Assembly (NCBI GenBank): GCA_021774615.1
Contig: JAJFIW010000023.1
Location: 84,213-148,212 of the forward strand
Source of the DNA: Alphaproteobacteria bacterium
Lineage (GTDB): Bacteria > Pseudomonadota > Alphaproteobacteria > UBA1280 > UBA6503
Direction: 5' to 3'
DNA length: 64,000 nucleotides
The notes beneath the pieces were generated by a model, which did not search any database, had not been told where the DNA came from, and saw only the letters and a program-made list of their open reading frames with translations. A program made the translations under genes and the position numbers. Positions within the stretch are counted from its first letter, which is position 1; each line of letters begins with the position of its first letter. Shown here piece after piece: positions 54,534-63,272 of this stretch.

Positions 54534-55088
54534 ATGATTAAGAAAACACTTTTGACGGTTTCTTCAGTTTTTATTCTGGCTGCTTGCTCGTCTACTACAG
54601 GCGGACATGAGCAAGGGGATTATATTACTGGTTCAACAACATCTGGTTCTACACTACAGAACCCTGACATTCTTTCACACGATCCTTTAGTTTCAGGCGC
54701 TGATGACGGTGCTTCTAAAGAAGTGTTAAAGCTTCGTAAAGATTTTATTCGCCACGCTGGTGATCGTGCCCATTTTGGGTTTGATTCGAGTTCTTTAGAT
54801 GATAAAGCACAAGAAAACTTAAAAAATATTGCTGAGTTCATCAAAGGTAATAGCGATCGCATCAACTCAGTTACTATTGAGGGACATTGCGATGAGCGCG
54901 GAACTCGTGAATATAACTTAGCACTAGGTGATCGTCGTGCTGTATCAGCTAAGAAGTACCTAGTAGGTCTTGGTATTGATGCAAGTATGATTAGCACTAT
55001 TAGCTACGGTAAAGAACGTGCAGTAGACCCTCGCCATAACGAAAAGGCTTGGTCACGCAATCGCCGCGCAGTGGTAGTTCTAAACTAG
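54534..55088 (+). CDS. pal: Peptidoglycan-associated lipoprotein Pal
   Basis: The 184-residue protein has a lipobox LAAC after a short signal peptide and an OmpA-like domain with IEGHCDERGTREYNLALGDRRA, which binds diaminopimelate peptidoglycan. It anchors the outer membrane to the wall during division. About 180 bp separate it from tolB, so a separate promoter is likely. A terminator follows. Confidence 0.96.
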   Translation: MIKKTLLTVSSVFILAACSSTTGGHEQGDYITGSTTSGSTLQNPDILSHDPLVSGADDGASKEVLKLRKDFIRHAGDRAHFGFDSSSLDDKAQENLKNIAEFIKGNSDRINSVTIEGHCDERGTREYNLALGDRRAVSAKKYLVGLGIDASMISTISYGKERAVDPRHNEKAWSRNRRAVVVLN

Positions 55089-55136
55089 TAGTGGCTTTGC
55101 CATTATTCAAGATATTCTTTTCTTGACGAATAAGCG

Positions 55137-55168
55137 AGTTGCGCCCACAATGTGGGCGCAACTTTTTT
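55137..55168 (+). terminator. Intrinsic terminator after pal
   Basis: A 12-bp perfect stem AGTTGCGCCCAC (55137-55148) / GTGGGCGCAACT (55152-55163) with a 3-nt loop, then a T-run. Confidence 0.95.
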
Positions 55169-55198
55169 GATTTTTAGTAGAAAGGCCGAACGTTTATT

Positions 55199-56071
55199 AT
55201 GACATATACTCCTAAACAAATTATTGTATCTATATTTGTAGTATTTTTAATATTTACCACTACAACAGTTACATCTATTGCAGAAGATAAAAAGGAAGTT
55301 GCGTCTTCTGAGAGTAGTAATGATGTAAAAAACCAAATAGACCGCGTAGAAAATAGACTTATAGCTATTGAACGCATGGTTCTTGGGTCAGCAAAGTCTG
55401 GTAACAGTACAATGCTAGCTGACCATGAAGCCCGTATCCAGTCTCTTGAGCTAGAAAGCAGTAAAGTTTATGGAACAGCCGAAGAGGTTGGCAATGCTGT
55501 AGCTGTTTTAGCTAAAAAAGTAGAGCTAATTGCCTCTGACTTAGAGCTAAGATTGCAAGATATTGAAAAAGCACTTGCTGAAGGTGGCTCTGTAACTAAG
55601 GCAGAAAAAAAAACAGTAGAAACTAGCAATAAACCATCAAAAAGAAGAGCTTCTGCATCAAGCAAAAGCAAAGGCGTTCCTACAGTTCCTTCTGGGATTA
55701 CCCCTAACGATTTATATAAACAAGCTTATGGCTACATGAAGAAAGCAGCTTTCCCAACTGCTAAAACCTGGTTTGAGACTTTTACAGTGCGTTTTCCTGA
55801 CCATGAAAAAGCCGAAAATGCTTACTATTGGTTGGGTGAGGTTCATTTAGTTCAGAAAAACCCTCAGAAGGCATTAGTTGCTTTTGGTAAAGGTATTAAA
55901 GCATTCCCTAATGGGGCACGCGCTTCTGACAGCCTTCTAAAAATGGGTGTTGCCTTCCAAGAGATTGGTAAATCTAACCTTGCTAAAACAACTTGGGAAA
56001 AACTAGTACGAGACTTTCCACAGTCACGTGCTACAGAAAGTGCTAAGAAACGCTTGGAGAACTTGAACTGA
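55199..56071 (+). CDS. cpoB: Cell division coordinator CpoB (YbgF)
   Basis: The 290-residue protein has a signal peptide (about 1-29), a coiled coil (about 38-120), a Ser/Lys-rich linker and TPR repeats (about 162-290) beginning NDLYKQAYGYMKKAAFPTAKTWF. It coordinates outer-membrane constriction with PBP1B and Tol. AAAGG lies upstream of the ATG. The stop TGA is shared with the CTG start of tilS. Confidence 0.94.
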   Translation: MTYTPKQIIVSIFVVFLIFTTTTVTSIAEDKKEVASSESSNDVKNQIDRVENRLIAIERMVLGSAKSGNSTMLADHEARIQSLELESSKVYGTAEEVGNAVAVLAKKVELIASDLELRLQDIEKALAEGGSVTKAEKKTVETSNKPSKRRASASSKSKGVPTVPSGITPNDLYKQAYGYMKKAAFPTAKTWFETFTVRFPDHEKAENAYYWLGEVHLVQKNPQKALVAFGKGIKAFPNGARASDSLLKMGVAFQEIGKSNLAKTTWEKLVRDFPQSRATESAKKRLENLN

Positions 56072-57012
56072 CTCAGAACCTTCTTTTAGAATTAAGTAAA
56101 CAAAAGGCGCAGTTTTTAAATTATGGAGACTGCGCCGTTGCTGTTTCTGGTGGTGGAGACTCGTTAGCATTATGTTTGCTAATGAAAGACTTGGGCATTC
56201 CTTTTACAGCGGTTCATTTTAACCATAATTTACGCCCAGAATCTAATGATGAAACTATATGGCTAGAAAAACTATTTTCAGAATGGGGTGTACCCTTTGT
56301 TACAGACACTTGGCAAGATAAACCTACTAAAAGTGGGCGTGTTCAGTCTGAGGCTCGTGAAGCTAGGTATAGTTTTTTTATTGATGTATGCCAAAAACAC
56401 GAGATTAAGAATTTACTACTAGCACATACTCGTGATGATGTTGCGGAAACGTTCTTAATGCGGTTGTTTTATGGTAGCGGCAGCCGTGGCTTAAGGTCTA
56501 TTGCAGGGCATAAAGTTTTGTCAGAAGGTGTGGAGTTGCATCGTCCGTTATTATCAATAGACAGAGAAGATTTACGTTCTTATCTTTTTGATAAAAATCA
56601 AGATTGGTTAGAAGACAGTAGTAACTATCAGGCAAAATATGTTCGAATTAGAGCAAGATATTGGCTGAAAAACATTGGCTTAACTGATGAATTTATAAAA
56701 CTAGCACATAATTTTGCTGAACTAGAACAAAGCATAGGCTCTACCTTAGAAGCATATCAGAAAGATATTGAGCATGGAGATACTATTACTAAATGCTCAA
56801 CAGATATCTTAAAATTACCAGACTTTATACGCTTGAGACTATTTAAAGATATTTTAACAAAATTAAATGGTCAGTCATATATGCCTCGGACAAAACAATT
56901 TATAGGTCTTTTCGATTACCTTGAGGCAGACACTAGACCCAGAACTTTAGGTAAAGTTTTGTGGTGGCGCGATGACCATAAAATTTTGGCAAAATTAATA
57001 GATAAAGAATAA
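56068..57012 (+). CDS. tilS: tRNA(Ile)-lysidine synthase TilS, CTG start
   Basis: The 314-residue protein has the PP-loop SGGGDS at 27-32, then a Leu-rich helix, VHFNHNLRPES, and LLLAHTRDDVAETFLMRLFYGSGSRGLRS. It attaches lysine to C34 of tRNA-Ile2 so that AUA is read. No ATG, GTG or TTG exists in frame before the PP-loop. The only candidate is CTG at 56068, which shares CTGA with the cpoB stop and has GGAG 8 bp upstream. Choosing the TTG at 56176 would remove the catalytic motif. The C-terminal tRNA-binding domain of larger relatives is missing, as in several alphaproteobacterial forms. Confidence 0.9.
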   Translation: MTQNLLLELSKQKAQFLNYGDCAVAVSGGGDSLALCLLMKDLGIPFTAVHFNHNLRPESNDETIWLEKLFSEWGVPFVTDTWQDKPTKSGRVQSEAREARYSFFIDVCQKHEIKNLLLAHTRDDVAETFLMRLFYGSGSRGLRSIAGHKVLSEGVELHRPLLSIDREDLRSYLFDKNQDWLEDSSNYQAKYVRIRARYWLKNIGLTDEFIKLAHNFAELEQSIGSTLEAYQKDIEHGDTITKCSTDILKLPDFIRLRLFKDILTKLNGQSYMPRTKQFIGLFDYLEADTRPRTLGKVLWWRDDHKILAKLIDKE

Positions 57013-57109
57013 ATTTGGTGACTATAATCCAACTAGTTGTGTTATTCTTTTTAAACAGTTTTTACTATAAAGATAACTAACCCTATAACGATTAGAAGAG
57101 AGACCTACA

Positions 57110-59026
57110 TTGAACCAATTTGGCCGCAATATTTTCTTATGGATAATGATAATTTCTGGTGCATTACTTATGTACAATGCACTCGAGAAACAAGCTGTAA
57201 CAAACAGCGAAATATCGTACTCATCATTTTTAGATATGGCATCTAGTGGTCAGATTAAGCAAGTAGATATCCAAGGTGACCTGCTTGACGGTGTTTTGGA
57301 AGACGGCACAAAAGTTATTACACGTGCTCCTAGAGATAATGATTTAATTAAAAATCTGCGTGAACACGGCATAAACATTAGTGTCCTTGAAGATATGCGT
57401 GGCCAACCAACATTACTATCTGTTTTATTAAGCTGGTTCCCGTTTATTTTGTTAATAGGAGTGTGGATATTCTTTATGCGTCAGCAAATGGGTGGCTCTG
57501 GTAAGGGGGGTGCATTTAGCTTTGGTAAGTCGCGTGCACAAATGCTTACCGAACACGAAATTAATGTAACGTTTGATGATGTTGCGGGTGTTGAGGAAGC
57601 AAAAGAAGAGCTTAAAGAAATTGTAGATTTTCTTAAAGACCCGGGTAAATTTTCACGGCTTGGTGGTAAAATACCTAAAGGTGCTTTGCTTGTAGGTTCA
57701 CCAGGTACTGGTAAAACTTTATTAGCACGTGCTGTAGCTGGTGAGGCTGGTGTTCCATTTTTCTCTATCTCTGGTTCAGACTTTGTAGAGATGTTTGTTG
57801 GTGTTGGTGCTGCTCGTGTTCGGGATTTGTTTGAACAAGGCAAACGTAATGCCCCATGTATTATTTTCATCGATGAGATTGATGCTGTTGGTCGCCACCG
57901 TGGTGCTGGCATGGGCGGTGGTAACGATGAACGAGAGCAAACTTTAAACCAACTTCTTGTTGAAATGGATGGTTTTGAATCTAACGAAGGCGTTATTCTA
58001 ATTGCTGCAACTAACCGTCAAGATGTGCTTGACCCAGCGCTTTTGCGCCCAGGTCGGTTTGATAGACAAGTGGTTGTTCCACTTCCTGATATCCATGGCC
58101 GTGAGATGATCTTGAAAGTTCATATGCAACGTGTGCCATTGGGTGCAGATGTTGACGCAAACGTTATCGCACGTGGTTGCCCAGGGTTCTCAGGCGCTGA
58201 TTTGGCGAACTTAGTTAACGAGGCTGCTCTTATGGCAGCTAGAGATGGCAAGCGTTTAGTAGATATGGCAGACTTTGAAATGGCAAAAGATAAAGTCATG
58301 ATGGGTGCGGAACGCCGTAGTTCTGTTATGACCTTAGAGCAAAGAACAACTACAGCTTACCACGAAGCTGGTCACGCTATTGTAGCACTTAAAATTGATG
58401 GCCCAGCTGACCCTGTGCACAAAGTAACTATTATTCCTCGTGGCCAAGCATTAGGTTTAACAATGCAGCTGCCAGAAGAAGATAAGTACACGTACGATAA
58501 ACGCTACCTTGAAAACCAAATTGCTATTTTGATGGGTGGTCGTTTAGCCGAAGAAATAATCTTAGACCAAAAAACAACTGGTGCAAGTAACGATATTGAG
58601 CGCGCTACCGACCTTGCACGCCGCATGGTTCGTAGTTGGGGGATGAGTGATAAACTCGGCCCTCAAACTTATGGCCAAGAAGATGGGCAAGTATTTTTAG
58701 GCCGTGAGATGACACAAAACCAGTCGTCACTTTCATCAGAAACAGCAATTATTGTTGATGCTGAAATTAGATCTTTTGTAGATAAAAACTATAAGCGTGC
58801 GAAAAAAATTCTTACAGAGAACAAGCCACTTCTTCATAAAATGGCTGACACTTTACTTGATATTGAGACTATCGATAGCGAGCAAATGAAGCAACTATTA
58901 GCAGGTGAGACTGTAACAAAGAAAAAAGCTAGCCGCCGCAATAAAACTGATAAAAAACCAACAGACAAAGGTAGCAAAAAGCCAAAACCTAAAGTAGGTA
59001 ATGGCAAGTTAGTACCTGAGTCTTAG
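57110..59026 (+). CDS. ftsH: ATP-dependent zinc metalloprotease FtsH
   Basis: The 638-residue protein has two N-terminal TM helices (about 5-23 and 101-123), an AAA+ domain with Walker A GSPGTGKT (196-203; the usual Pro at its second position is Ser), Walker B IIFIDEID (251-258) and SRH, and the zinc motif HEAGH (418-422). It degrades membrane proteins and, in E. coli, RpoH. The start is TTG, fitting the conserved start M-N-x-F-G-R-N, with GAGAG upstream. The Lys-rich tail follows the protease domain. Confidence 0.97.
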   Translation: MNQFGRNIFLWIMIISGALLMYNALEKQAVTNSEISYSSFLDMASSGQIKQVDIQGDLLDGVLEDGTKVITRAPRDNDLIKNLREHGINISVLEDMRGQPTLLSVLLSWFPFILLIGVWIFFMRQQMGGSGKGGAFSFGKSRAQMLTEHEINVTFDDVAGVEEAKEELKEIVDFLKDPGKFSRLGGKIPKGALLVGSPGTGKTLLARAVAGEAGVPFFSISGSDFVEMFVGVGAARVRDLFEQGKRNAPCIIFIDEIDAVGRHRGAGMGGGNDEREQTLNQLLVEMDGFESNEGVILIAATNRQDVLDPALLRPGRFDRQVVVPLPDIHGREMILKVHMQRVPLGADVDANVIARGCPGFSGADLANLVNEAALMAARDGKRLVDMADFEMAKDKVMMGAERRSSVMTLEQRTTTAYHEAGHAIVALKIDGPADPVHKVTIIPRGQALGLTMQLPEEDKYTYDKRYLENQIAILMGGRLAEEIILDQKTTGASNDIERATDLARRMVRSWGMSDKLGPQTYGQEDGQVFLGREMTQNQSSLSSETAIIVDAEIRSFVDKNYKRAKKILTENKPLLHKMADTLLDIETIDSEQMKQLLAGETVTKKKASRRNKTDKKPTDKGSKKPKPKVGNGKLVPES

Positions 59027-59049
59027 GTTTATTCTGGGGGGAATGCTTT

Positions 59050-60411
59050 ATGACACGTAAATATTTTGGGACCGATGGCATCCGTGGGCATGCTAACCAA
59101 GCACCAATGACACCCGACATGGCTTTACGTTTAGGGCAAGCTGTGGGGCAAATTTTCAGAGAAAATGGCCCAATGCGGTCATCGGTAGTTATTGGTAAAG
59201 ATACACGTTTGTCGGGTTATATGTTCGAGTCAGCATTAGAAGCTGGGTTTACTAGCGTGGGGTTTTACTGCCTTTTGGTTGGCCCAATGCCAACACCAGC
59301 AGTTGCACAACTTACTCGTAGTTTAAGGGCTAATGTAGGGGTGATGATTTCAGCATCTCATAATGAATACCAAGATAATGGCATTAAACTATTTGCTGCA
59401 GATGGTTTTAAGCTGCCTGACGAGGTTGAGCACCGTATTGAAGAATTAATAGATGCACCAGAGCGTATCGAACTAGCAACTGCAGATAATATTGGTAAAG
59501 CCGTACGAATAGAAGATGCTCCAGGGCGTTATATCGAGACTTGTAAAGCCTCATTACCTCGAGATTTTAAATTAGATGGCCTTAAAATTGTTGTGGATTG
59601 CGCAAATGGTGCAGCATATAAAATTGCTCCAAAGATTTTTTGGGAAATGGGTGCAGAGGTTATCCATATAGGATCAGAGCCTGATGGGCTAAATATTAAC
59701 CAAGGTTGTGGCTCTACTAAAACTGAAAGCATGTGCCAAGCAGTGCAAGAGTTTGAGGCAGACTTAGGTATAGCACTTGATGGCGATGCTGACCGTTTAA
59801 TTTTATGTGATGAAAAAGGCGAGATAATAGATGGCGACCAAATTATGGCGGCAATTGCTCTCCATATGAAGGAAAAAGGTATTCTAAAAGGTGGCGCAAT
59901 TGCTGCTACAGAAATGAGCAACATGGGCTTAGCCACATATCTCGAAGAAAATGGCGTGGGCATGATGCGTACCGCTGTTGGCGACCGCTACGTAACCGAA
60001 GCCATGCGTAAACATGGGATTAACTTTGGTGGCGAGCAGTCGGGGCATCTTATTTTTATGGATCATGGCACTACTGGTGACGGGATTGTAGCAGCATTGC
60101 AATTTTTATATGTAATGCGAAACCGAGCAGTTAGAGCATCTGAACTGGGGCATAGTTTTGTTAAATTCCCACAAATATTGCGCAATGTTAACTTAACAGG
60201 AACTATCCCTGCTGACGACATTTTGCAGCGTGGTGCTGTCCAAGCAGTAATTGCCGAATCACAGTCACTATTAGGTAATGATGGGCGGGTATTTATCCGC
60301 AAATCAGGCACAGAACCTCTTATCCGAGTAATGGTAGAATCCATAGACCCAACCCAAGTAACAATGCACGCCGAACGCATCATCGGAACAATAGAAGCTA
60401 ATATGCTGTAG
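59050..60411 (+). CDS. glmM: Phosphoglucosamine mutase
   Basis: The 453-residue protein has the catalytic serine in ISASHNEYQDNG, the Mg2+ motif ALDGDADRL, and the sugar-loop GGEQSGH. It converts glucosamine 6-phosphate to glucosamine 1-phosphate for UDP-GlcNAc synthesis. It is the standard neighbour of ftsH in proteobacteria. Start ATG with GGGG about 10 bp upstream. Confidence 0.98.
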   Translation: MTRKYFGTDGIRGHANQAPMTPDMALRLGQAVGQIFRENGPMRSSVVIGKDTRLSGYMFESALEAGFTSVGFYCLLVGPMPTPAVAQLTRSLRANVGVMISASHNEYQDNGIKLFAADGFKLPDEVEHRIEELIDAPERIELATADNIGKAVRIEDAPGRYIETCKASLPRDFKLDGLKIVVDCANGAAYKIAPKIFWEMGAEVIHIGSEPDGLNINQGCGSTKTESMCQAVQEFEADLGIALDGDADRLILCDEKGEIIDGDQIMAAIALHMKEKGILKGGAIAATEMSNMGLATYLEENGVGMMRTAVGDRYVTEAMRKHGINFGGEQSGHLIFMDHGTTGDGIVAALQFLYVMRNRAVRASELGHSFVKFPQILRNVNLTGTIPADDILQRGAVQAVIAESQSLLGNDGRVFIRKSGTEPLIRVMVESIDPTQVTMHAERIIGTIEANML

Positions 60412-60421
60412 GGCAGAGATT

Positions 60422-61381
60422 ATGAAAAAAGTTACTTTAATCTTTGTTGTTTTAACTATTATTAGCTTTTGTTTTACCTATTCATTGAGCCAAGCGTCTG
60501 ACTCAATTAAAATTGGGTTCTTAATAAAGACTACTAAGCACCAGTTCTGGAAGAGCATACGTGATGCTGCTATTCAAGAAGCTGAGAAGCTAGATGTTAG
60601 CATCGTCATTATGGGTAATACTCGCCCCAACGATGGCCAAGAACAATTAAACTTATGTGAAACTATGTTATTGCACAAACCTGATGCCATTATTGTTGCA
60701 GCAGTTAACATTACCAACTTGCAGTCTTGTCTTAAGAAGGCTTCACAACAAGGTATAGCTATTGTAGATATTGATGGGAATATTACAAAAGAAAGTGCAA
60801 AACAGTTTGGTTTAAATATTGCATTCTCTGTTGCTGCAGATAATAAATTGCTAGGGCAGGAAGCAGCAAAGTATCTTGTAGGGCAAACAGGCAAAGTTCT
60901 AATTTTAGAAGGACTGTCTGGCTCTTTACCAAGCATTCAGCGTAAAGAAGGGTTTGTAGATAGTCTTCCAGTAGGTTTGGATGTAGTAGCCTCATTACCT
61001 ACAGACTGGGATAGGCTTAGAGCTTTTGAGATTACTAATGATATACTTCTTAAGCATCCAGGCTTACACATTATTTTTGCAGTTGCCGATACAATGGCTA
61101 TTGGTGCCTATGAAGCAGTTAAGGGTAAAGATAACATTGATAATTTGATTATTATTGGCATAGATGGAAATGATGAAGTAATTGGAGCAATTGCAGAAAA
61201 TAAGATATCAGCTAGCGTAGCACAATTACCATCACTAATGGCACAGCAAGCACTTAGTAAAACTATAAGATACTTAAATGGTGAAAAATTCGAATTTAAG
61301 CAATATTTACCTACAGTTGTAATTACTCAGGAAGTTCTACAAGAAAATAATAATCCTTTATTAAAACATATCAGATATTAA
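60422..61381 (+). CDS. Sugar ABC transporter substrate-binding protein (RbsB-like)
   Basis: The 319-residue periplasmic-binding-protein type I fold has a signal peptide ending near SLSQAS, then IKIGFLIKTTKHQFW and the effector-cleft segments ANNITNLQ-like, VAASLPTDWD and VGIDGND-like (IIGIDGNDEV). It binds a pentose or fructose-like sugar in the periplasm. It is 10 bp from glmM and 3 bp from the permease, so the transporter genes form one unit. Confidence 0.9.
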   Translation: MKKVTLIFVVLTIISFCFTYSLSQASDSIKIGFLIKTTKHQFWKSIRDAAIQEAEKLDVSIVIMGNTRPNDGQEQLNLCETMLLHKPDAIIVAAVNITNLQSCLKKASQQGIAIVDIDGNITKESAKQFGLNIAFSVAADNKLLGQEAAKYLVGQTGKVLILEGLSGSLPSIQRKEGFVDSLPVGLDVVASLPTDWDRLRAFEITNDILLKHPGLHIIFAVADTMAIGAYEAVKGKDNIDNLIIIGIDGNDEVIGAIAENKISASVAQLPSLMAQQALSKTIRYLNGEKFEFKQYLPTVVITQEVLQENNNPLLKHIRY

Positions 61382-61384
61382 AAT

Positions 61385-62311
61385 ATGAAAAGATACACTT
61401 CATACCTGTTATTAGTAATATTGGTATTATGCTCTATTTTTTCTATATTATCAGATGTATTTCTTACTTGGGGCAATTTGGCTAATATTTTGTTAGCTAC
61501 TAGCATAATTGGCATTCTTGCTATAGGTGCTGCGTTTGTAATAGGATCTGCGGGTATAGACTTATCTGTGGGCTCACTTATGGCATTGACGGGGGTGCTC
61601 TCTGTTATAGTAGTGCAATACTATGCGTTGCCATGGTTTTTAATATTTCCTTTATGCTTAATAATAGGGCTCTCTGTTGGTGCTATTAATGGGTACTTAA
61701 TTGGTTATATTAACATTATACCATTAGTTGTGACTCTAGGTATGCTTAGTATAGCACGTGGTCTAGCTTTCATTTTTTCTGATGGACGTCCTATTTATGG
61801 TTTACCGGAGCCTTTGTTATTTATAGGTCAAGGCAGTGTTATTAACATTCCCGTGCCTATTATTATATTTATAATTGTGGGTGCATGTGCCCATATTACT
61901 CTTTTTCATACTCGCTTTGGTGTCCATAATTTGGCTATAGGCAGTAATGAGAAAGCTACTCGTAAGGCTGGTATTTTAGTGGGGCGTCATAAGTTATTTT
62001 TATATGCATTATCTGGTTTATTGGCAGCTATTGCTGGTCTGTTATTTATGGCTAGAGTTAATGCTGCTGATCCTAGTGCAGGAGTTATGTATGAATTAAC
62101 TGCAATTTCTGCTGCAATAATTGGTGGAACTTCTTTATTCGGTGGGAGAGCTTCTATTATTGGGGCTATGCTAGGAGCTCTTATTATGGGTGTATTACAA
62201 AATGGATTAACACTTCTAGGCATATCCGCATATTATCAAGAGTTAGCACTTGGTATTGTTCTTATTTCAGCTGTAGCGTTAGCGCAGTGGAATGGGAGTA
62301 AGAAAACATGA
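61385..62311 (+). CDS. Sugar ABC transporter permease (RbsC-like)
   Basis: The 308-residue hydrophobic protein shows the RbsC/FrcC pattern with about eight or more helices and the family motifs AGIDLSVGSLMAL and AAIIGGTSLFGGRASIIGAMLGALIMG. It forms the inner-membrane channel and overlaps the ATPase gene by 4 bp (ATGA). Confidence 0.92.
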   Translation: MKRYTSYLLLVILVLCSIFSILSDVFLTWGNLANILLATSIIGILAIGAAFVIGSAGIDLSVGSLMALTGVLSVIVVQYYALPWFLIFPLCLIIGLSVGAINGYLIGYINIIPLVVTLGMLSIARGLAFIFSDGRPIYGLPEPLLFIGQGSVINIPVPIIIFIIVGACAHITLFHTRFGVHNLAIGSNEKATRKAGILVGRHKLFLYALSGLLAAIAGLLFMARVNAADPSAGVMYELTAISAAIIGGTSLFGGRASIIGAMLGALIMGVLQNGLTLLGISAYYQELALGIVLISAVALAQWNGSKKT

Positions 62312-63021
62312 GTGTATTAAAGGTTAATAAGCTTAATAAGTGGTTTGGCGGTATTCATGCATTAAATGACATTTCATTTTCTGTGGAATCTGGTCAGATA
62401 ATAGGACTGCTTGGCGATAATGGGGCGGGTAAGTCTACATTATTAAATATAATTGCTGGGAATGAGCCACCAACATCAGGAAGTATTACACTTGATAGCA
62501 AGAAATTTAGTTCTTTAGCACCACAAAAGTTACAAGAGAATGGAGTTTGTGTGGTTTACCAAGGCCTTGCTTTATGTGATGATCTGTCAGTTGCAGAAAA
62601 TATATTTTTGGGTGATGAAATTACCTCATACGGGGTAATGCAGCGTGGAACTATGTGTGTTAAGGCACAAGACATACTAAAACAGATAGGGGTTGTAATT
62701 GATGCTAATGTCATTGTAAGAAGCTTATCTGGAGGCCAAAGGCAAGCTGTAGCTTTTGCCCGTGCTCTACGAGTCAAACCTAAACTGTTGCTATTAGATG
62801 AACCTACAGCAGCTATGGGAGTTAAGCAAACCCGAGCCACCCTAAAGTTAATTAAACAATTTAAACAAAATGGAACAGCTATTGTTCTTATTAGCCATAA
62901 TCTGTCAGATATAATGGATGTATGTGATAAAGTAATTATTCTGCAACATGGGCAGAAATTAATAGAAACGCCTACAGCTGAAACATCTGTGGATGAGATT
63001 ATAAAAATTATGATGTTATGA
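62308..63021 (+). CDS. Sugar ABC transporter ATPase, single-domain
   Basis: The 237-residue protein has Walker A GDNGAGKST, Q-loop, signature LSGGQRQA, Walker B LLLLDEP and the switch His in ISHN. It energises import with the permease encoded upstream. RbsA/MglA-type partners usually have two ATPase domains (~500 residues); a single domain recalls the FrcA type, so the substrate may be fructose or mannose. Confidence 0.93.
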   Translation: MSVLKVNKLNKWFGGIHALNDISFSVESGQIIGLLGDNGAGKSTLLNIIAGNEPPTSGSITLDSKKFSSLAPQKLQENGVCVVYQGLALCDDLSVAENIFLGDEITSYGVMQRGTMCVKAQDILKQIGVVIDANVIVRSLSGGQRQAVAFARALRVKPKLLLLDEPTAAMGVKQTRATLKLIKQFKQNGTAIVLISHNLSDIMDVCDKVIILQHGQKLIETPTAETSVDEIIKIMML

Positions 63022-63027
63022 TAAAAA

Positions 63028-63062
63028 CCCCACCATATTACTTGGAATATGGCGGGGTTAGT
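63028..63062 (+). terminator. Terminator after the ABC transporter genes
   Basis: CCCCACCATATT (63028-63039) pairs with AATATGGCGGGG (63046-63057) with one mismatch, 6-nt loop; the downstream flank has only a weak T-stretch. Confidence 0.75.
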
Positions 63063-63272
63063 TGTAGCTTGCTTAATAAATACTACATCTCTACATAAAG
63101 TATTAGATAGTAGCATCTAACTTTATTTACATATTTTTCAGGCATAAAGAGCACAATATTTTTTATTGCTCATTAGTCGTGTAGAGCAGGCTATACTCCT
63201 GTTTCACAATAAAAACTCTTATACTCTTTATACCCTACAAAATTACGCAAATAAAACTAGTTGTTACTATCA

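Noticed and set aside
56176..57012. TTG at 56176 as the start of tilS.
   Set aside because: It would delete the PP-loop SGGGDS, which is encoded in frame just upstream.
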